Of a DNA stretch of 64,000 nucleotides, positions 32,762 to 42,337 are shown piece by piece. The stretch is from positions 1 to 64,000 of the forward strand of contig NZ_JASNWF010000002.1 of assembly GCF_030283205.1 (NCBI RefSeq), read 5' to 3'. The notes below the pieces were generated by a model. The model ran no database searches. It saw only the letters and a list, made by a program, of their open reading frames with translations, and had not been told where the DNA came from. Position numbers and translations under genes: made by a program. This DNA is from Actinomadura opuntiae (GTDB lineage: Bacteria; Actinomycetota; Actinomycetes; Streptosporangiales; Streptosporangiaceae). Position 1 is the stretch's first letter. Each line of letters opens with the position of its first letter.

Positions 32762-34093
32762 TCAGCCGGACTTGGCCGGGTTGCCGAGCTTCTCGACGAT
32801 CAGCCGGTACAGCTGGCGGGGCCGGCCCGGCTGCGGCGTGCGGTTCGGCGGCAGCGGCCAGGCGAGGCCCTCCTCGACCAGGGTGCGCAGCAGGCGGCGG
32901 GCGGTGCGCGGGGTGACGCCGAGCATCTTGCCGGCGTTCTCGGCGTCCACGATCAGCGGCTGCTCCTGGTCGCCGAGCTTGTCGGCGAGGCGCGCGAGGA
33001 TCTCCAAGCCCTTCGGCTTGGCCTGCGGCTGGCTGCGCGGCGGGGTGCGCGGCGCCGGGACGAGGGCGCGGCCGTCCCGGTCGAGCGCGAAGCCCTGCGC
33101 GCGCTGCGAGCTCTGCGAGCGGGCGAGCGCGGCGCGCGCGTGGTTCTCCGCCTCGTGCGCGGTGCGTCCCATGCCGATGCCGACCTCGATGGCCAGGCCC
33201 AGCTCCTCGCGGACGCGCTCGACGAACGGCGGGGTGCGGAAGCCCTCGGTGGAGGAGGTGACCGAGCCGCGGGTGGCGATGACGAGGTAGCTGTGGTCGT
33301 CCAGCGGCCACACCGACGCGTTCATCCGGTGCGCCTCCTGGAGCAGGACGCGGTGCAGCGCGAGCTTCAGCTCGTCGCGCCAGTAGCGGGGGGTGACGCG
33401 GCGCGGGGTCTCGCGGAGGGTCGGGACGTCCACCAGCACGACGACGAGCTGGGACTCCTCCAGCCGGTGGTGGGCGCCGAGGAGCGCGGCGGTCTGCAGG
33501 GAGCTGCGGATGGCGGCGCCGGTCGGGCGCACCCGGATGGTCGGCACCCCGGCCATCTCCATCCGCTCGGCGGTGGCGTGCACGCAGGTCATCGCGACGG
33601 TGGTCGCGCCGCGCCGCCACAGCCGCTCGTGGAAGGCGGCGAGCGTGCCGGGGCCGGCGGCCTCCTCGCGCAGGTGGACCTGCTCGGTGCCGAGGCTGAT
33701 CTCGGCGTAGGCCTCCTCGACCTCGGCGCGGCCGAGCACGTCGATGCTGACCCGGGACGGGTCGAAGCGCTCGTCGAGGGAGGCGCGCAGCAGCGCGCCC
33801 TGCAGCGCGGCGCCGTTCAGCGGCACGTAGGTCGCGGGCATGGTGAGCACGCCGGCCTTGCGCGCGAAGTCGTACGGGACGGGGCTGGCGAACAGGCACA
33901 CGTCCACCCCCGACCCCAGCCGGACGACCTTGTCGGCCGCCTCCTGCTCGTCGCGGTAGGCGGCGGCCACCAGCCGGCTCGGCACCGGGGTGGGGCCGTG
34001 GCCCATCAGCATGACCCGCTCGACCAGGTCATGGGGGCCGACGACGCCGATGGTGAGATCCGGCGTGACCGAGCCCGTTCGTGCCGCCGTCAT
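32762..34093 (-). CDS. Putative transcriptional regulator with C-terminal helix-turn-helix
   Basis: A 443-residue soluble protein. The N-terminal half is an alpha/beta domain (TIGVVGPHDLVERVMLMG; DVCLFASPVPYDFARKAGV) reminiscent of ligand-binding or receiver-like domains. A middle part (VTPRYWRDELKLALHRVL; IEVGIGMGRTAHEAENHARAAL) resembles a degenerate nucleotide-cyclase/GGDEF fold. The last 80 residues contain a winged helix (IVDAENAGKMLGVTPRTARRLLRTLVEEGLA). This fits the large actinobacterial regulator family of that layout, but I cannot name a target. The ATG at 34093 was chosen; the frame stays open upstream to 34210 in poor coding sequence. Confidence 0.72.
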   Translation of the reverse strand: MTAARTGSVTPDLTIGVVGPHDLVERVMLMGHGPTPVPSRLVAAAYRDEQEAADKVVRLGSGVDVCLFASPVPYDFARKAGVLTMPATYVPLNGAALQGALLRASLDERFDPSRVSIDVLGRAEVEEAYAEISLGTEQVHLREEAAGPGTLAAFHERLWRRGATTVAMTCVHATAERMEMAGVPTIRVRPTGAAIRSSLQTAALLGAHHRLEESQLVVVLVDVPTLRETPRRVTPRYWRDELKLALHRVLLQEAHRMNASVWPLDDHSYLVIATRGSVTSSTEGFRTPPFVERVREELGLAIEVGIGMGRTAHEAENHARAALARSQSSQRAQGFALDRDGRALVPAPRTPPRSQPQAKPKGLEILARLADKLGDQEQPLIVDAENAGKMLGVTPRTARRLLRTLVEEGLAWPLPPNRTPQPGRPRQLYRLIVEKLGNPAKSG

Positions 34094-34370
34094 CGATGAT
34101 CGCTCGCTTCCGGTCCATCCTCTCGGGGGCACGGCCCCGGCCACGCGTTCGCGCACGCTCCGCCCAACGGTCGTCTCATGGCTTGTCGCCCCTGCTTCCT
34201 GACCCAGCACCGCAGTTCCCGTGCGATTCGTTCCTCAGTGGGCAGATCGGGTCAGGGCGGCGATGTGTGACGCCCAGACGCGAAATCGAATCAAGAGTGC
34301 GGCGAAAAAGTAACCTACGCGACCCCCTGGTCAGTAATTTGTCACCAATCGGTCAGTCTTGATCCTGCAT

Positions 34371-34386
34371 CTTCGGACGTCCGAAG
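34371..34386. promoter_or_regulatory. Perfect 16-bp palindrome, possible operator
   Basis: CTTCGGACGTCCGAAG is its own reverse complement. Having no loop, it is more likely a protein-binding site than a terminator. It lies about 280 bases upstream of the HTH regulator start. Confidence 0.5.
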
Positions 34387-34616
34387 TTGAAAAACAAGAC
34401 CCGAAAACACCACGCGGGCCTCCTCGGGACGCTCGCGCGCACTGAGGAGACCCCTGCCGCGTCCGTTTGGTTTACGCGCGGGCCGAAACCCGATCGCCCC
34501 GGTGCCCGCCGCCCCGGAAAGACGAGTGATCCGGCCGGACGGCCCGGACGGCCGCTCCGGGTGATTTTTTACCGGCTCTGGAAGCGCCCCGTCCTAGATC
34601 GTTCCAGCCCGCTTTT

Positions 34617-34630
34617 CCGCTGATCAGCGG
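34617..34630. repeat. Perfect 14-bp palindrome
   Basis: CCGCTGATCAGCGG, flanked by CCCGCT on the left and GGG on the right, in the murA-to-regulator gap. Function unknown. Confidence 0.4.
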
Positions 34631-34812
34631 GCCGCCCGTCCGGGCAGGTGAGCGAGTGCGGGCGGCCGTGGGTAACCGGGCGGTGACGGTCAGCCCACCG
34701 TGTTTCCCGTCACGCTGTGACAAGCACGGTCAGAGACCACTCCGGATTGGGTCAGGGCGAAGGCCACATGCGGCCGATTCGACCGGACGGAATGACCCCT
34801 CAGTCAGCAGAG

Positions 34813-34842
34813 CGGCCCGGCGGGGAAGCCCCCGCCGGGCCG
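34813..34842 (-). terminator. Terminator of murA
   Basis: CGGCCCGGCGGGG (34813-34825) and CCCCGCCGGGCCG (34830-34842) form a perfect 13-bp stem with a 4-base loop, 20 bases beyond the murA stop codon. Confidence 0.85.
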
Positions 34843-34861
34843 ATCCGAACGCCTCGGAGTT

Positions 34862-36154
34862 CTAGTCGGCTTCGCGGACGATGTCGGCGCCGAGCTGGGA
34901 CAGCCGCTCGGCGGTGTGCGCGTGCCCGCGGTCGAGGTAGTAGGCCGAGGTGATCGTCGTCTCGCCCTCGGCGGCCAGGCCGGCCAGCACCAGCGCGCTG
35001 CCGCACCGCAGGTCGTGCGCCTCCACCTCGGCGCCGCGCAGCCCGCGCGGCCCGTTCACCTTGGCGCGGTTGCCGTCCACCTCGATGTCGGCGCCCATCT
35101 TGCGCAGCTCGTCGGCCAGCTTGAACCGGCCGTCGAAGATCCGCTCGTAGATGTAGGACGGGCCCTCGGCCAGGCAGGACAGCGCCATGATCGGCGACTG
35201 CAGGTCGGTGGCGAAGCCGGGGTACTCGTCGGTGATCACGTTGATCGGGCGGAGCGTGCGCTCGCGGCGGACCTGCAGCACCGCGCCCTGCTGGTGGAAC
35301 TCCACGCCCATCTGCTCGAGCTTGTCGGCCGCGACGCCGAGGTGCTCCAGCGTGGCGCCGACGAGGTTCAGGTCGCCGCCGGTGATCGCGGCGGCCATCA
35401 CGAACACGCCCGCGTCGATCCGGTCGGGCATGACGGTGTGCTCGACGGCGGTCAGCTCGTCCACGCCCTCGACGGTGACGAAGCCGGTGCCGCCGCCGCT
35501 GATCTTCGCGCCCATCGCCTGCAGGATGGCGATGTTGTCCAGCACCTCCGGCTCCAGCGCGGCGTTCTTGATCAGCGTGGTGCCGTGCGCCAGCGCCGCC
35601 GCCATGATCAGGTTCTCGGTGCCGGTGTGCGAGGGGGTGTCGCAGTACAGCGTCCCGCCGCGCAGGTCGCCGGCCTTGATGTGGATGATGCCGTCGCCGT
35701 TGTCGGCCACGTGCTCGGTGACCGTGGCGCCCATCCGCTTGAAGCCGTTGTAGTGGAAGTCCAGGTTGCGGCTGCCGAGGTTGCAGCCGCCGACGCCCTC
35801 GATGATCGCCTCGCCGAGCCGGTGCAGCAGCGCCGGGACGAACAGGAACGAGCCGCGGAACCGGGAGGCGATGTCGGCCGGCAGCACCGGGCTGGTGAGC
35901 GAGGAGGCGTCGATGACGAGCGTGCGCTCGGTCTCGTGCAGCTCGGCCTTGGCGCCGACCGCCCGGGCGAGCTCCACCGCCCGCCGCACGTCCTCGATGA
36001 TGGGAACGTTCCTGAGCACCGTGCGGCCCCGCGAGGCCATCAGCGACGCGCCGATCATCGGCAGGACGGCGTTCTTGGCGCCCTGGACGAAGACGGTGCC
36101 GTGCAGCTGCCGGCCGCCGCGCACGCGATACCGAACCTCGTGGCCCATGCTCAT
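34862..36154 (-). CDS. murA: UDP-N-acetylglucosamine 1-carboxyvinyltransferase (MurA)
   Basis: A 430-residue enzyme of the EPSP-synthase fold that transfers enolpyruvate from PEP to UDP-GlcNAc, the first committed step of peptidoglycan synthesis. Visible: the substrate lysine segment VQGAKNAVLPMIG, the active-site loop GGCNLGSRNLDFH with its catalytic cysteine (about C119), DRIDAGVFVMAAAITGG with the catalytic Asp region, and DEYPGFATDLQ. The loop cysteine is retained, unlike mycobacterial MurA where it is Asp. The PGF segment reads TDEYPGFATD rather than the usual TAPYPGFPTD, so it is a somewhat divergent member. The ATG at 36154 follows an AAAGGAG site. Confidence 0.9.
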   Translation of the reverse strand: MSMGHEVRYRVRGGRQLHGTVFVQGAKNAVLPMIGASLMASRGRTVLRNVPIIEDVRRAVELARAVGAKAELHETERTLVIDASSLTSPVLPADIASRFRGSFLFVPALLHRLGEAIIEGVGGCNLGSRNLDFHYNGFKRMGATVTEHVADNGDGIIHIKAGDLRGGTLYCDTPSHTGTENLIMAAALAHGTTLIKNAALEPEVLDNIAILQAMGAKISGGGTGFVTVEGVDELTAVEHTVMPDRIDAGVFVMAAAITGGDLNLVGATLEHLGVAADKLEQMGVEFHQQGAVLQVRRERTLRPINVITDEYPGFATDLQSPIMALSCLAEGPSYIYERIFDGRFKLADELRKMGADIEVDGNRAKVNGPRGLRGAEVEAHDLRCGSALVLAGLAAEGETTITSAYYLDRGHAHTAERLSQLGADIVREAD

Positions 36155-36389
36155 TCCGCCATATCTCCTTTGAAACGCGGTTAAGGTGCCTGCCCGATGA
36201 AGGTGGGGACCACGGGGCCGGGCGCGCCGTTCGGTCCCGCTGCGCCAACGCGCCCCCAGTAAACCACCGGACCGGGGATGGGGTGTCCGCATGCGCCACC
36301 CTTGCGCCAGTCTGCTTGGTGAGACCCCCAGGGCGTCCCAAAGGTTCGCATTCCACGGGAAAATCCGAGCCGGCGCGTCGCGCGGACGG

Positions 36390-37175
36390 CTAGTCCCGCC
36401 GTTCGAGGATCTCGACCGGGTCGCCGACCGCGAGGGTGCCCAGCGTGCGCGGAATCGCGTTCTGGCCGAACCGGATGCCGCGGTCGATGGTCCGGTAGGA
36501 CGCCAGCGTCCGCAGCGGCTCACGGCCGCGCTCACCGGTCCGCTGGTCGGTCGTGGTGACGACGCACCGCGCGCACGCCTTGACCATCTCGATGACCGTC
36601 CCGCCGACGCGCAGCAGCCGCACGGAGTCCTCCGCGTAGGCGCCGAGGCCCTCGACGACGAGGCTGGGACGGAACCGGTTCATCGGCAGCGGCTCGTCCA
36701 GCCGGGCGTTCAGGTCGTCCAGGGACTCGGCGGAGATGACCAGCAGCGGGTACCCGTCGGCGAACATCAGCTCGCCGCCGCCCCGCGAGGTGGCGCGGTG
36801 CCCGGTGAAGCGGACCAGCCGGCAGTCGGCGTCCAGCAGCGCCGAGAACCAGCCGGCGGCCTCGTCGCCCTGGTCGACGCCCCGGGTCTCGTGCCGGTGG
36901 ACCGTCACGTCCAGCACCTCGCCGTCGTCCACGGCCTTGTGGACGAGCCGGGACGCGCCCGGCGCGTCCACCGTCAGGACCTCGCCGTCGTAGGACGGGC
37001 GCAGCAGCGCCATCCCGGCGAGGTCCCGCTGCGACAGGAACCGGCCCGAGGGCGCGACGAGCATGAACTCCCGGTCGTGCGGGAGCCCCCGCGCGGTCAG
37101 CTCCGCGGTGCGCAGCGCGGTGCCGCCGCCGCTCTTGAGCGGGTAGGCGTTCAGCTCGGTCAGGGTCGCCGTCAC
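36390..37175 (-). CDS. MOSC-domain molybdenum-cofactor-type sulfurtransferase-like protein
   Basis: A 261-residue protein with an N-terminal MOSC beta-barrel (LTELNAYPLKSGGG, GLPHDREFMLV, FLSQRDLAGMALLRP) and a C-terminal MOSC domain (MNRFRPSLVVEG; VKACARCVVTTTDQRTGERG with the conserved cysteine). Relatives include mARC/YcbX-type N-hydroxylated-base reductases, which use molybdenum cofactor. The GTG at 37175 was chosen just ahead of the barrel and after CCGGAGCG. It follows purB by 20 bases and is probably cotranscribed. A role in removing N-hydroxylated purines would fit that context (inference). Confidence 0.87.
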   Translation of the reverse strand: MTATLTELNAYPLKSGGGTALRTAELTARGLPHDREFMLVAPSGRFLSQRDLAGMALLRPSYDGEVLTVDAPGASRLVHKAVDDGEVLDVTVHRHETRGVDQGDEAAGWFSALLDADCRLVRFTGHRATSRGGGELMFADGYPLLVISAESLDDLNARLDEPLPMNRFRPSLVVEGLGAYAEDSVRLLRVGGTVIEMVKACARCVVTTTDQRTGERGREPLRTLASYRTIDRGIRFGQNAIPRTLGTLAVGDPVEILERRD

Positions 37176-37195
37176 GGGTCGCTCCGGGTGCCGGG

Positions 37196-38506
<1,311 letters not shown>

Positions 38507-38549
38507 GCTCGGATTCTCCCAGGTGGTGTAGGTGCGGTGGTCGGGCGGG

Positions 38550-39797
38550 TCAGGCTTGGGAGGCTTTGAGGGCGATGTCGGTGCGGTGGTGGGAGCCGGG
38601 GAGGCCGATCCGGGAGACGGCCTCGTAGGCGGTGGCGCGGGCCGCGGCGAGGTCGGGGCCGGTGCCGACGACGTTGAGGACGCGGCCGCCGCCCGCGACG
38701 AGCCGCCAGTCCGCGCCGTACTTGGTCCCGGCGTGCAGCACGTAGGCGCCGTCGACCTGCGCGGCCTCGTCCAGGCCGGTGATCTCGCCGCCCTTGACGG
38801 GCGCCGCCGGGTAGCCCTCGGCCGCCACGACCACCGTGACGGCGGAGCCGGGCAGCCACTCCAGCGCGGTCGCCGGGTCGAGGCCGCCGATCGCGCAGGA
38901 CTGGAGCAGCACGCCGAGCGGCGTGGCCAGCCGGTCCAGGACGACCTGGACCTCCGGGTCGCCGAACCGCGCGTTGAACTCGATCACCCGGACGCCCTGC
39001 GAGGTGAGCGCCAGCCCCGCGTACAGCACGCCGACGTACGGCGTCTCGCGGCGCCGCAGCTCGTCCACGACGGGCTGGACGACCCGCGCCATGATCTCGT
39101 CCACCAGGCCCGGCGGGGCCCACGGCAGCGGCGTGTAGGCGCCCATCCCGCCGGTGTTGGGGCCCTCGTCGCCGTCGTAGGCGCGCTTGAAGTCCTGCGC
39201 GGGCAGCAGCGGGACGGCGTGCTGGCCGTCGCAGAGCGCGAACAGCGACACCTCGGGGCCGTCGAGGTACTCCTCGATGACCACGCGGCCGCAGGCCTCG
39301 GCGTGCGCGACGGCGACGCCGCGATCGAGGGTGACGACCACGCCCTTGCCGGCGGCCAGGCCGTCGTCCTTCACCACGTAGGGCGGGCCGAAGGCGTCGA
39401 GCGCCTCCTCCACCTGCGAGGCGGACTCGCAGACCCGGGCGTCGGCGGTCGGCACCCCGGCCGCCGCCATGATCTCCTTGGCGAACGCCTTGGACCCCTC
39501 GATCCGCGCGGCCTCCCGGTCGGGCCCGAAGCACGGGACGCCGGCCCGGCGCACCGCGTCGCCGACGCCCGCCATCAGCACCGCCTCGGGGCCGACGACG
39601 ACCAGCTCGATGCCGAGCCTCCCGGCCAGCTCGGTCACCGCCGTCGGGTCCAGCGGATCGAGCTGGTGGTTGTCCGCGATCTCGGCCGTGCCCGGGTTGC
39701 CCGGGGCGCAGTGAAGGGCGGTGACGGCTGGGTCGCGGTGCAGGGCGCGGGCGAGCGCATGCTCGCGGCCACCCGATCCAAGGACGAGTACTCGCAC
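38550..39797 (-). CDS. purD: Phosphoribosylamine-glycine ligase
   Basis: A 415-residue ATP-grasp enzyme joining phosphoribosylamine and glycine in purine synthesis. It has the N-terminal VLVLGSGGREHALARAL motif (residues 3-19), the ATP-grasp lysine and loop PYVVKDDGLAAGKGVVV, the signature segment DFKRAYDGDEGPNTGGMGAY (about 228-247) and IEFNARFGDPE. The GTG at 39797 was chosen because family members begin directly with the RVLVLGSGGREHA strand; the frame is open to 39935 but that part is Pro/Ala-rich. It is divergent from the corA leader region and is first in the purD-purB unit. Confidence 0.96.
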   Translation of the reverse strand: MRVLVLGSGGREHALARALHRDPAVTALHCAPGNPGTAEIADNHQLDPLDPTAVTELAGRLGIELVVVGPEAVLMAGVGDAVRRAGVPCFGPDREAARIEGSKAFAKEIMAAAGVPTADARVCESASQVEEALDAFGPPYVVKDDGLAAGKGVVVTLDRGVAVAHAEACGRVVIEEYLDGPEVSLFALCDGQHAVPLLPAQDFKRAYDGDEGPNTGGMGAYTPLPWAPPGLVDEIMARVVQPVVDELRRRETPYVGVLYAGLALTSQGVRVIEFNARFGDPEVQVVLDRLATPLGVLLQSCAIGGLDPATALEWLPGSAVTVVVAAEGYPAAPVKGGEITGLDEAAQVDGAYVLHAGTKYGADWRLVAGGGRVLNVVGTGPDLAAARATAYEAVSRIGLPGSHHRTDIALKASQA

Positions 39798-39931
39798 GTG
39801 ACGCGAGCTTACTGGTCCGGGCGCACCGGTGTGGGGTGTACGAAGACGGGCATAAGGCCCTGGCGAAAAGGCGTTATGGGCAGTGCCGGCGGGCCGGGCG
39901 GGGTCCCCGGCGGGCGCCGGTGAGGCGGCGG

Positions 39932-39950
39932 TCACACGGGTCCCGTGTGA
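39932..39950. promoter_or_regulatory. 19-bp dyad in the purD/corA divergent region
   Basis: TCACACGG (39932-39939) and CCGTGTGA (39943-39950) are exact complements around a 3-base centre. The site is 135 bases before purD and about 95 bases before the corA leader ORF. Its shape is that of an operator for a dimeric regulator; the regulator is unknown. Confidence 0.5.
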
Positions 39951-40045
39951 ACCTCGCCGAACGCACCGGCGTCTTAAATGTCGGCTGATAAGCTGCGACG
40001 GGCTTGACGCCCCGTAGTCGAGGTGCCTGGAAGGAGGTGGTCGGG

Positions 40046-40162
40046 ATGAGTCCTGGTGATACTTGCAGTTCGCCAGAGAACCCTCACAGTCCGGACAGGA
40101 CTGTCCATCCGTCCGCCTCCATCTGGCGTCCGGCCGTCGCCCTCGCGCGCTCCCCTCGCTGA
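40046..40162 (+). CDS. Small ORF (38 aa), possible leader peptide of corA
   Basis: A 38-residue frame, too short for usual gene finding, starts with ATG after an excellent AAGGAGG site (40031-40037, spacing 8). It begins MSPGDTCSSPENPHSPD and ends at the TGA 56 bases before corA. It is rich in Pro and Ser, with a perfect 7-bp hairpin (40086-40104) inside it. In other bacteria Mg2+ transporter leaders encode Pro-rich peptides whose translation governs transporter expression; that this ORF works likewise is inference. No hydrophobic segment or signal is present. Confidence 0.55.
   Translation: MSPGDTCSSPENPHSPDRTVHPSASIWRPAVALARSPR
40086..40104 (+). promoter_or_regulatory. Hairpin within the corA leader ORF
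   Basis: ACAGTCC (40086-40092) pairs with GGACTGT (40098-40104) around the loop GGACA. It lies inside the small ORF before corA and could contribute to attenuation or translation control. Confidence 0.45.
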
Positions 40163-40218
40163 TCCAGCACGGGTAGAGCGCGCCCCTGCGTGCGTGGCCG
40201 GCGGGTTAGGAGCACCTC

Positions 40219-41319
40219 ATGGCCATGACACGAGTCCGTCCGGCGCGCGCCACCAAGTCGCTGTTCAAGGCCCGCGGGCGAGCCCACGGGGCACAGGTCC
40301 AGGGGCGCGGCCGCGATTCCGCCGTCATCGACTGGGCCGCCTACATCGACGGCCACCGCGCGTCCACCGCCACCGTCGAGGACGCCGTCCGCCTCATCCG
40401 CGACGGCCGCCTCACCCCCGACGGCGACAGCGCCGGCTTCGTCTGGGTCGGGCTGCACGAGCCGTCCGCGACCGAGCTGGCCGAGCTGGCCGAGGTCTTC
40501 GGCCTGCACCCGCTCGCCGTCGAGGACGCGATCCACGCCCACCAGCGGCCCAAGCTGGAGCGCTACGACGACGTCCACTTCGTGGTGATGAAGACGGTCG
40601 GCTACGTCGCCAGCGGCCCGGAGAAGGCCGAGGTCGTCGAGACCGGCGAGATCATGATCTTCTGCGGGCCGGACTTCGTCGTGACGGTCCGGCACGGCAC
40701 GCACGGCGAGCTCGGCCCCGTCCGCCGCCAGCTGGAGAAGGACCCGGCCCGCCTCGCGATGGGGCCCGCGGCCGTCCTGCACGCCGTCGCCGACCGCGTC
40801 GTGGACGGCTACGTCTGCGTCGCCGACGCCGTCCAGGAGGACATCGACGAGGTCGAGGAGGCCGTCTTCTCGCCCGAGCGCACCGACGAGGCCCGCCGCA
40901 TCTACCGGCTCAAGCGCGAGGTCATCCAGCTCAAGCGGGCCGTCGGGCCGCTCGCCGGGCCGCTGCGCAACCTGTCCGGCCGCCGCTTCGTGCCGGCCGA
41001 GATCAGGGAGTACCTGCGCGACGTCGAGGACCACCTGACCCGCGTCCGCGAGCAGGTCGAGTCCTACGACGAGCTGCTGAACCCGATCCTGCAGGCGCAC
41101 ATGACCCAGGTGACGGTCACCGACAACAAGGACATGCGCAAGATCTCGGCCTGGGGCGCGATCTTCATGGTGCCCACCGCGATCACCGGCGTCTACGGGA
41201 TGAACTTCGACTTCATGCCCGAGACGCACTGGCACTTCGGCTACCCGATGATCGTCGGGACCATCGCGTTCATCTGCCTCACCCTCTACCGGGGCTTCCG
41301 CCGCAACGGCTGGCTGTGA
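40219..41319 (+). CDS. corA: CorA-family magnesium/cobalt transporter
   Basis: A 366-residue protein. The large N-terminal cytoplasmic alpha/beta domain and long helix (residues 1-300; FVWVGLHEPSATELAELAEVF, HPLAVEDAIHAHQRPKLERYDD) are followed by two C-terminal membrane helices. The hallmark YGMNF at the pore entrance (about 332) and the loop MPETHW come between them. It would form the pentameric Mg2+ channel. The ATG follows TTAGGAGCACCTC. The preceding small ORF may regulate it. It converges with the glycerophosphodiesterase gene. Confidence 0.94.
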   Translation: MAMTRVRPARATKSLFKARGRAHGAQVQGRGRDSAVIDWAAYIDGHRASTATVEDAVRLIRDGRLTPDGDSAGFVWVGLHEPSATELAELAEVFGLHPLAVEDAIHAHQRPKLERYDDVHFVVMKTVGYVASGPEKAEVVETGEIMIFCGPDFVVTVRHGTHGELGPVRRQLEKDPARLAMGPAAVLHAVADRVVDGYVCVADAVQEDIDEVEEAVFSPERTDEARRIYRLKREVIQLKRAVGPLAGPLRNLSGRRFVPAEIREYLRDVEDHLTRVREQVESYDELLNPILQAHMTQVTVTDNKDMRKISAWGAIFMVPTAITGVYGMNFDFMPETHWHFGYPMIVGTIAFICLTLYRGFRRNGWL

Positions 41320-41327
41320 TCAATGCA

Positions 41328-41345
41328 AGCCCGGCCCAGCGGGCT
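41328..41345. terminator. Weak bidirectional hairpin after corA
   Basis: AGCCCG (41328-41333) and CGGGCT (41340-41345) form a 6-bp stem with a 6-base loop in the 49-base gap between the converging corA and glycerophosphodiesterase genes. Likely but weak. Confidence 0.4.
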
Positions 41346-41368
41346 CGCCTTCGGCTTCGCCCCACCGG

Positions 41369-42241
41369 TCAGATGACGCGCTCGCGTGACGGTTCGGGTC
41401 TGCGGTTGCGGGCGGCCGCGGGCATCAGGTCGGGGTAGTCGGTGACGATGGCGTCGACGCCGTACTTGATGAAGCGGGACATGTCCTCGGGCTCGTTGAC
41501 CGTCCAGACGACGACGGGCAGGCCGGCGGCGTGGGCGTCGTCGACCAGGCCGGGTGTGGTGATGGCGTGCTCGGGGGACAGGGCGGTCGCGCCGATCGCG
41601 CGCGCCGCCGCCACGGGATCGCCGGACGGCAGGCCCGCCAGCCAGCGCGTGCCCGGGACGAGCGTCTTGCGCTCGACCAGCGCGGTGCGGCCGAGCGCCG
41701 GATGGTTGCGGCGGGCCTCCGACAGCACGCGCCAGTCGAAGGCGAGGAGCCGGCTGCGGTCCGTCATCCCGGCGGCGGCCAGGACGGCGGCGACCGCGGC
41801 GGTGAACAGCGCGACCTCCTCGTCCGGCCAGTCCGGGTCGGTCTTCAGCTCGACCGCCAGGCCGACGCCGGTGGGCGCGAGGAGCGCGCACGCCTCGGCG
41901 AGCGTGGGGATCGGCGTGCCGGGCAGCGGACGCTGCGTCCGCGCGAACGCGTCGTCGCGCTGCCGGACGCCCGCGTCGACCGTCTTGAGCTGCGCGAGCG
42001 TCAGCTCCCTGATCGGCGTGCCGACATAGGGGAACGCGGGGTCGTCCGGCCACGCGGGCACCGTGTCGGCGAGGTTCGCCGGGGACAGCGCCTGGTCGTG
42101 GCCGAGGACGACCGCGCCGTCCGCCGACAGGCCCACGTCCAGCTCGATGACGTCCACGCCCAGCTCGACGGCGTGCGCGAAGCCCGGCAGCGTGTTCTCC
42201 GGGCGCAGCCCCCGCGCGCCCCGATGACCGTGCAGCTCCAC
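41369..42241 (-). CDS. Glycerophosphodiester phosphodiesterase
   Basis: A 290-residue TIM-barrel enzyme that hydrolyses glycerophosphodiesters to glycerol-3-phosphate and an alcohol. Catalytic and metal residues are visible: HGHRGARGLRPENTL near the N-terminus, VDVIELDVGLSADG with VVLGHD, and the ELKTD strand. No signal peptide, so cytosolic. The start is uncertain: GTGs occur at 42286, 42262 and 42241. I chose 42241, right before the first barrel strand, because the 42286 option lies inside the hairpin that follows purA. It is downstream of purA in the same direction. Confidence 0.88.
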   Translation of the reverse strand: MELHGHRGARGLRPENTLPGFAHAVELGVDVIELDVGLSADGAVVLGHDQALSPANLADTVPAWPDDPAFPYVGTPIRELTLAQLKTVDAGVRQRDDAFARTQRPLPGTPIPTLAEACALLAPTGVGLAVELKTDPDWPDEEVALFTAAVAAVLAAAGMTDRSRLLAFDWRVLSEARRNHPALGRTALVERKTLVPGTRWLAGLPSGDPVAAARAIGATALSPEHAITTPGLVDDAHAAGLPVVVWTVNEPEDMSRFIKYGVDAIVTDYPDLMPAAARNRRPEPSRERVI

Positions 42242-42282
42242 GGTCCCCCCGATGGTGGTCACCGGAGGGACGCTACGGCCCG

Positions 42283-42311
42283 TCACCGAACCCCGGGTGG
42301 AGGTTCGGTGA
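42283..42311 (-). terminator. Terminator between purA and the glycerophosphodiesterase gene
   Basis: TCACCGAACC (42283-42292) and GGTTCGGTGA (42302-42311) are perfect 10-bp complements with a 9-base loop, 26 bases beyond the purA stop. Confidence 0.75.
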
Positions 42312-42337
42312 TGCCAGGGGGAACGGCGAGTCAGGTG

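Larger units (their letters stand above)
34094..34812. other. About 720-base gap with palindromes but no supported gene
   Basis: The stretch 34200-34450 is AT-richer and probably contains the regulator promoter. It has a direct repeat GGTCAGT at 34329 and 34351 (22-base spacing). Two perfect palindromes are listed separately. Downstream, CGGGCGGCC and GGCCGCCCG form a further stem around 34632-34670. Open frames such as 34387-34623 have no credible start or product. The spacing between same-direction genes leaves room for a small RNA, which I cannot demonstrate. Confidence 0.5.

Noticed and set aside
34387-34623. Possible 78-residue gene upstream of the HTH regulator
   Set aside because: No good start or family, and it crosses palindromic DNA; more likely non-coding.
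40030-40218. M-box (Mg2+) riboswitch before corA
   Set aside because: I could not find the conserved M-box core sequences; the visible elements are a short ORF and a small hairpin.
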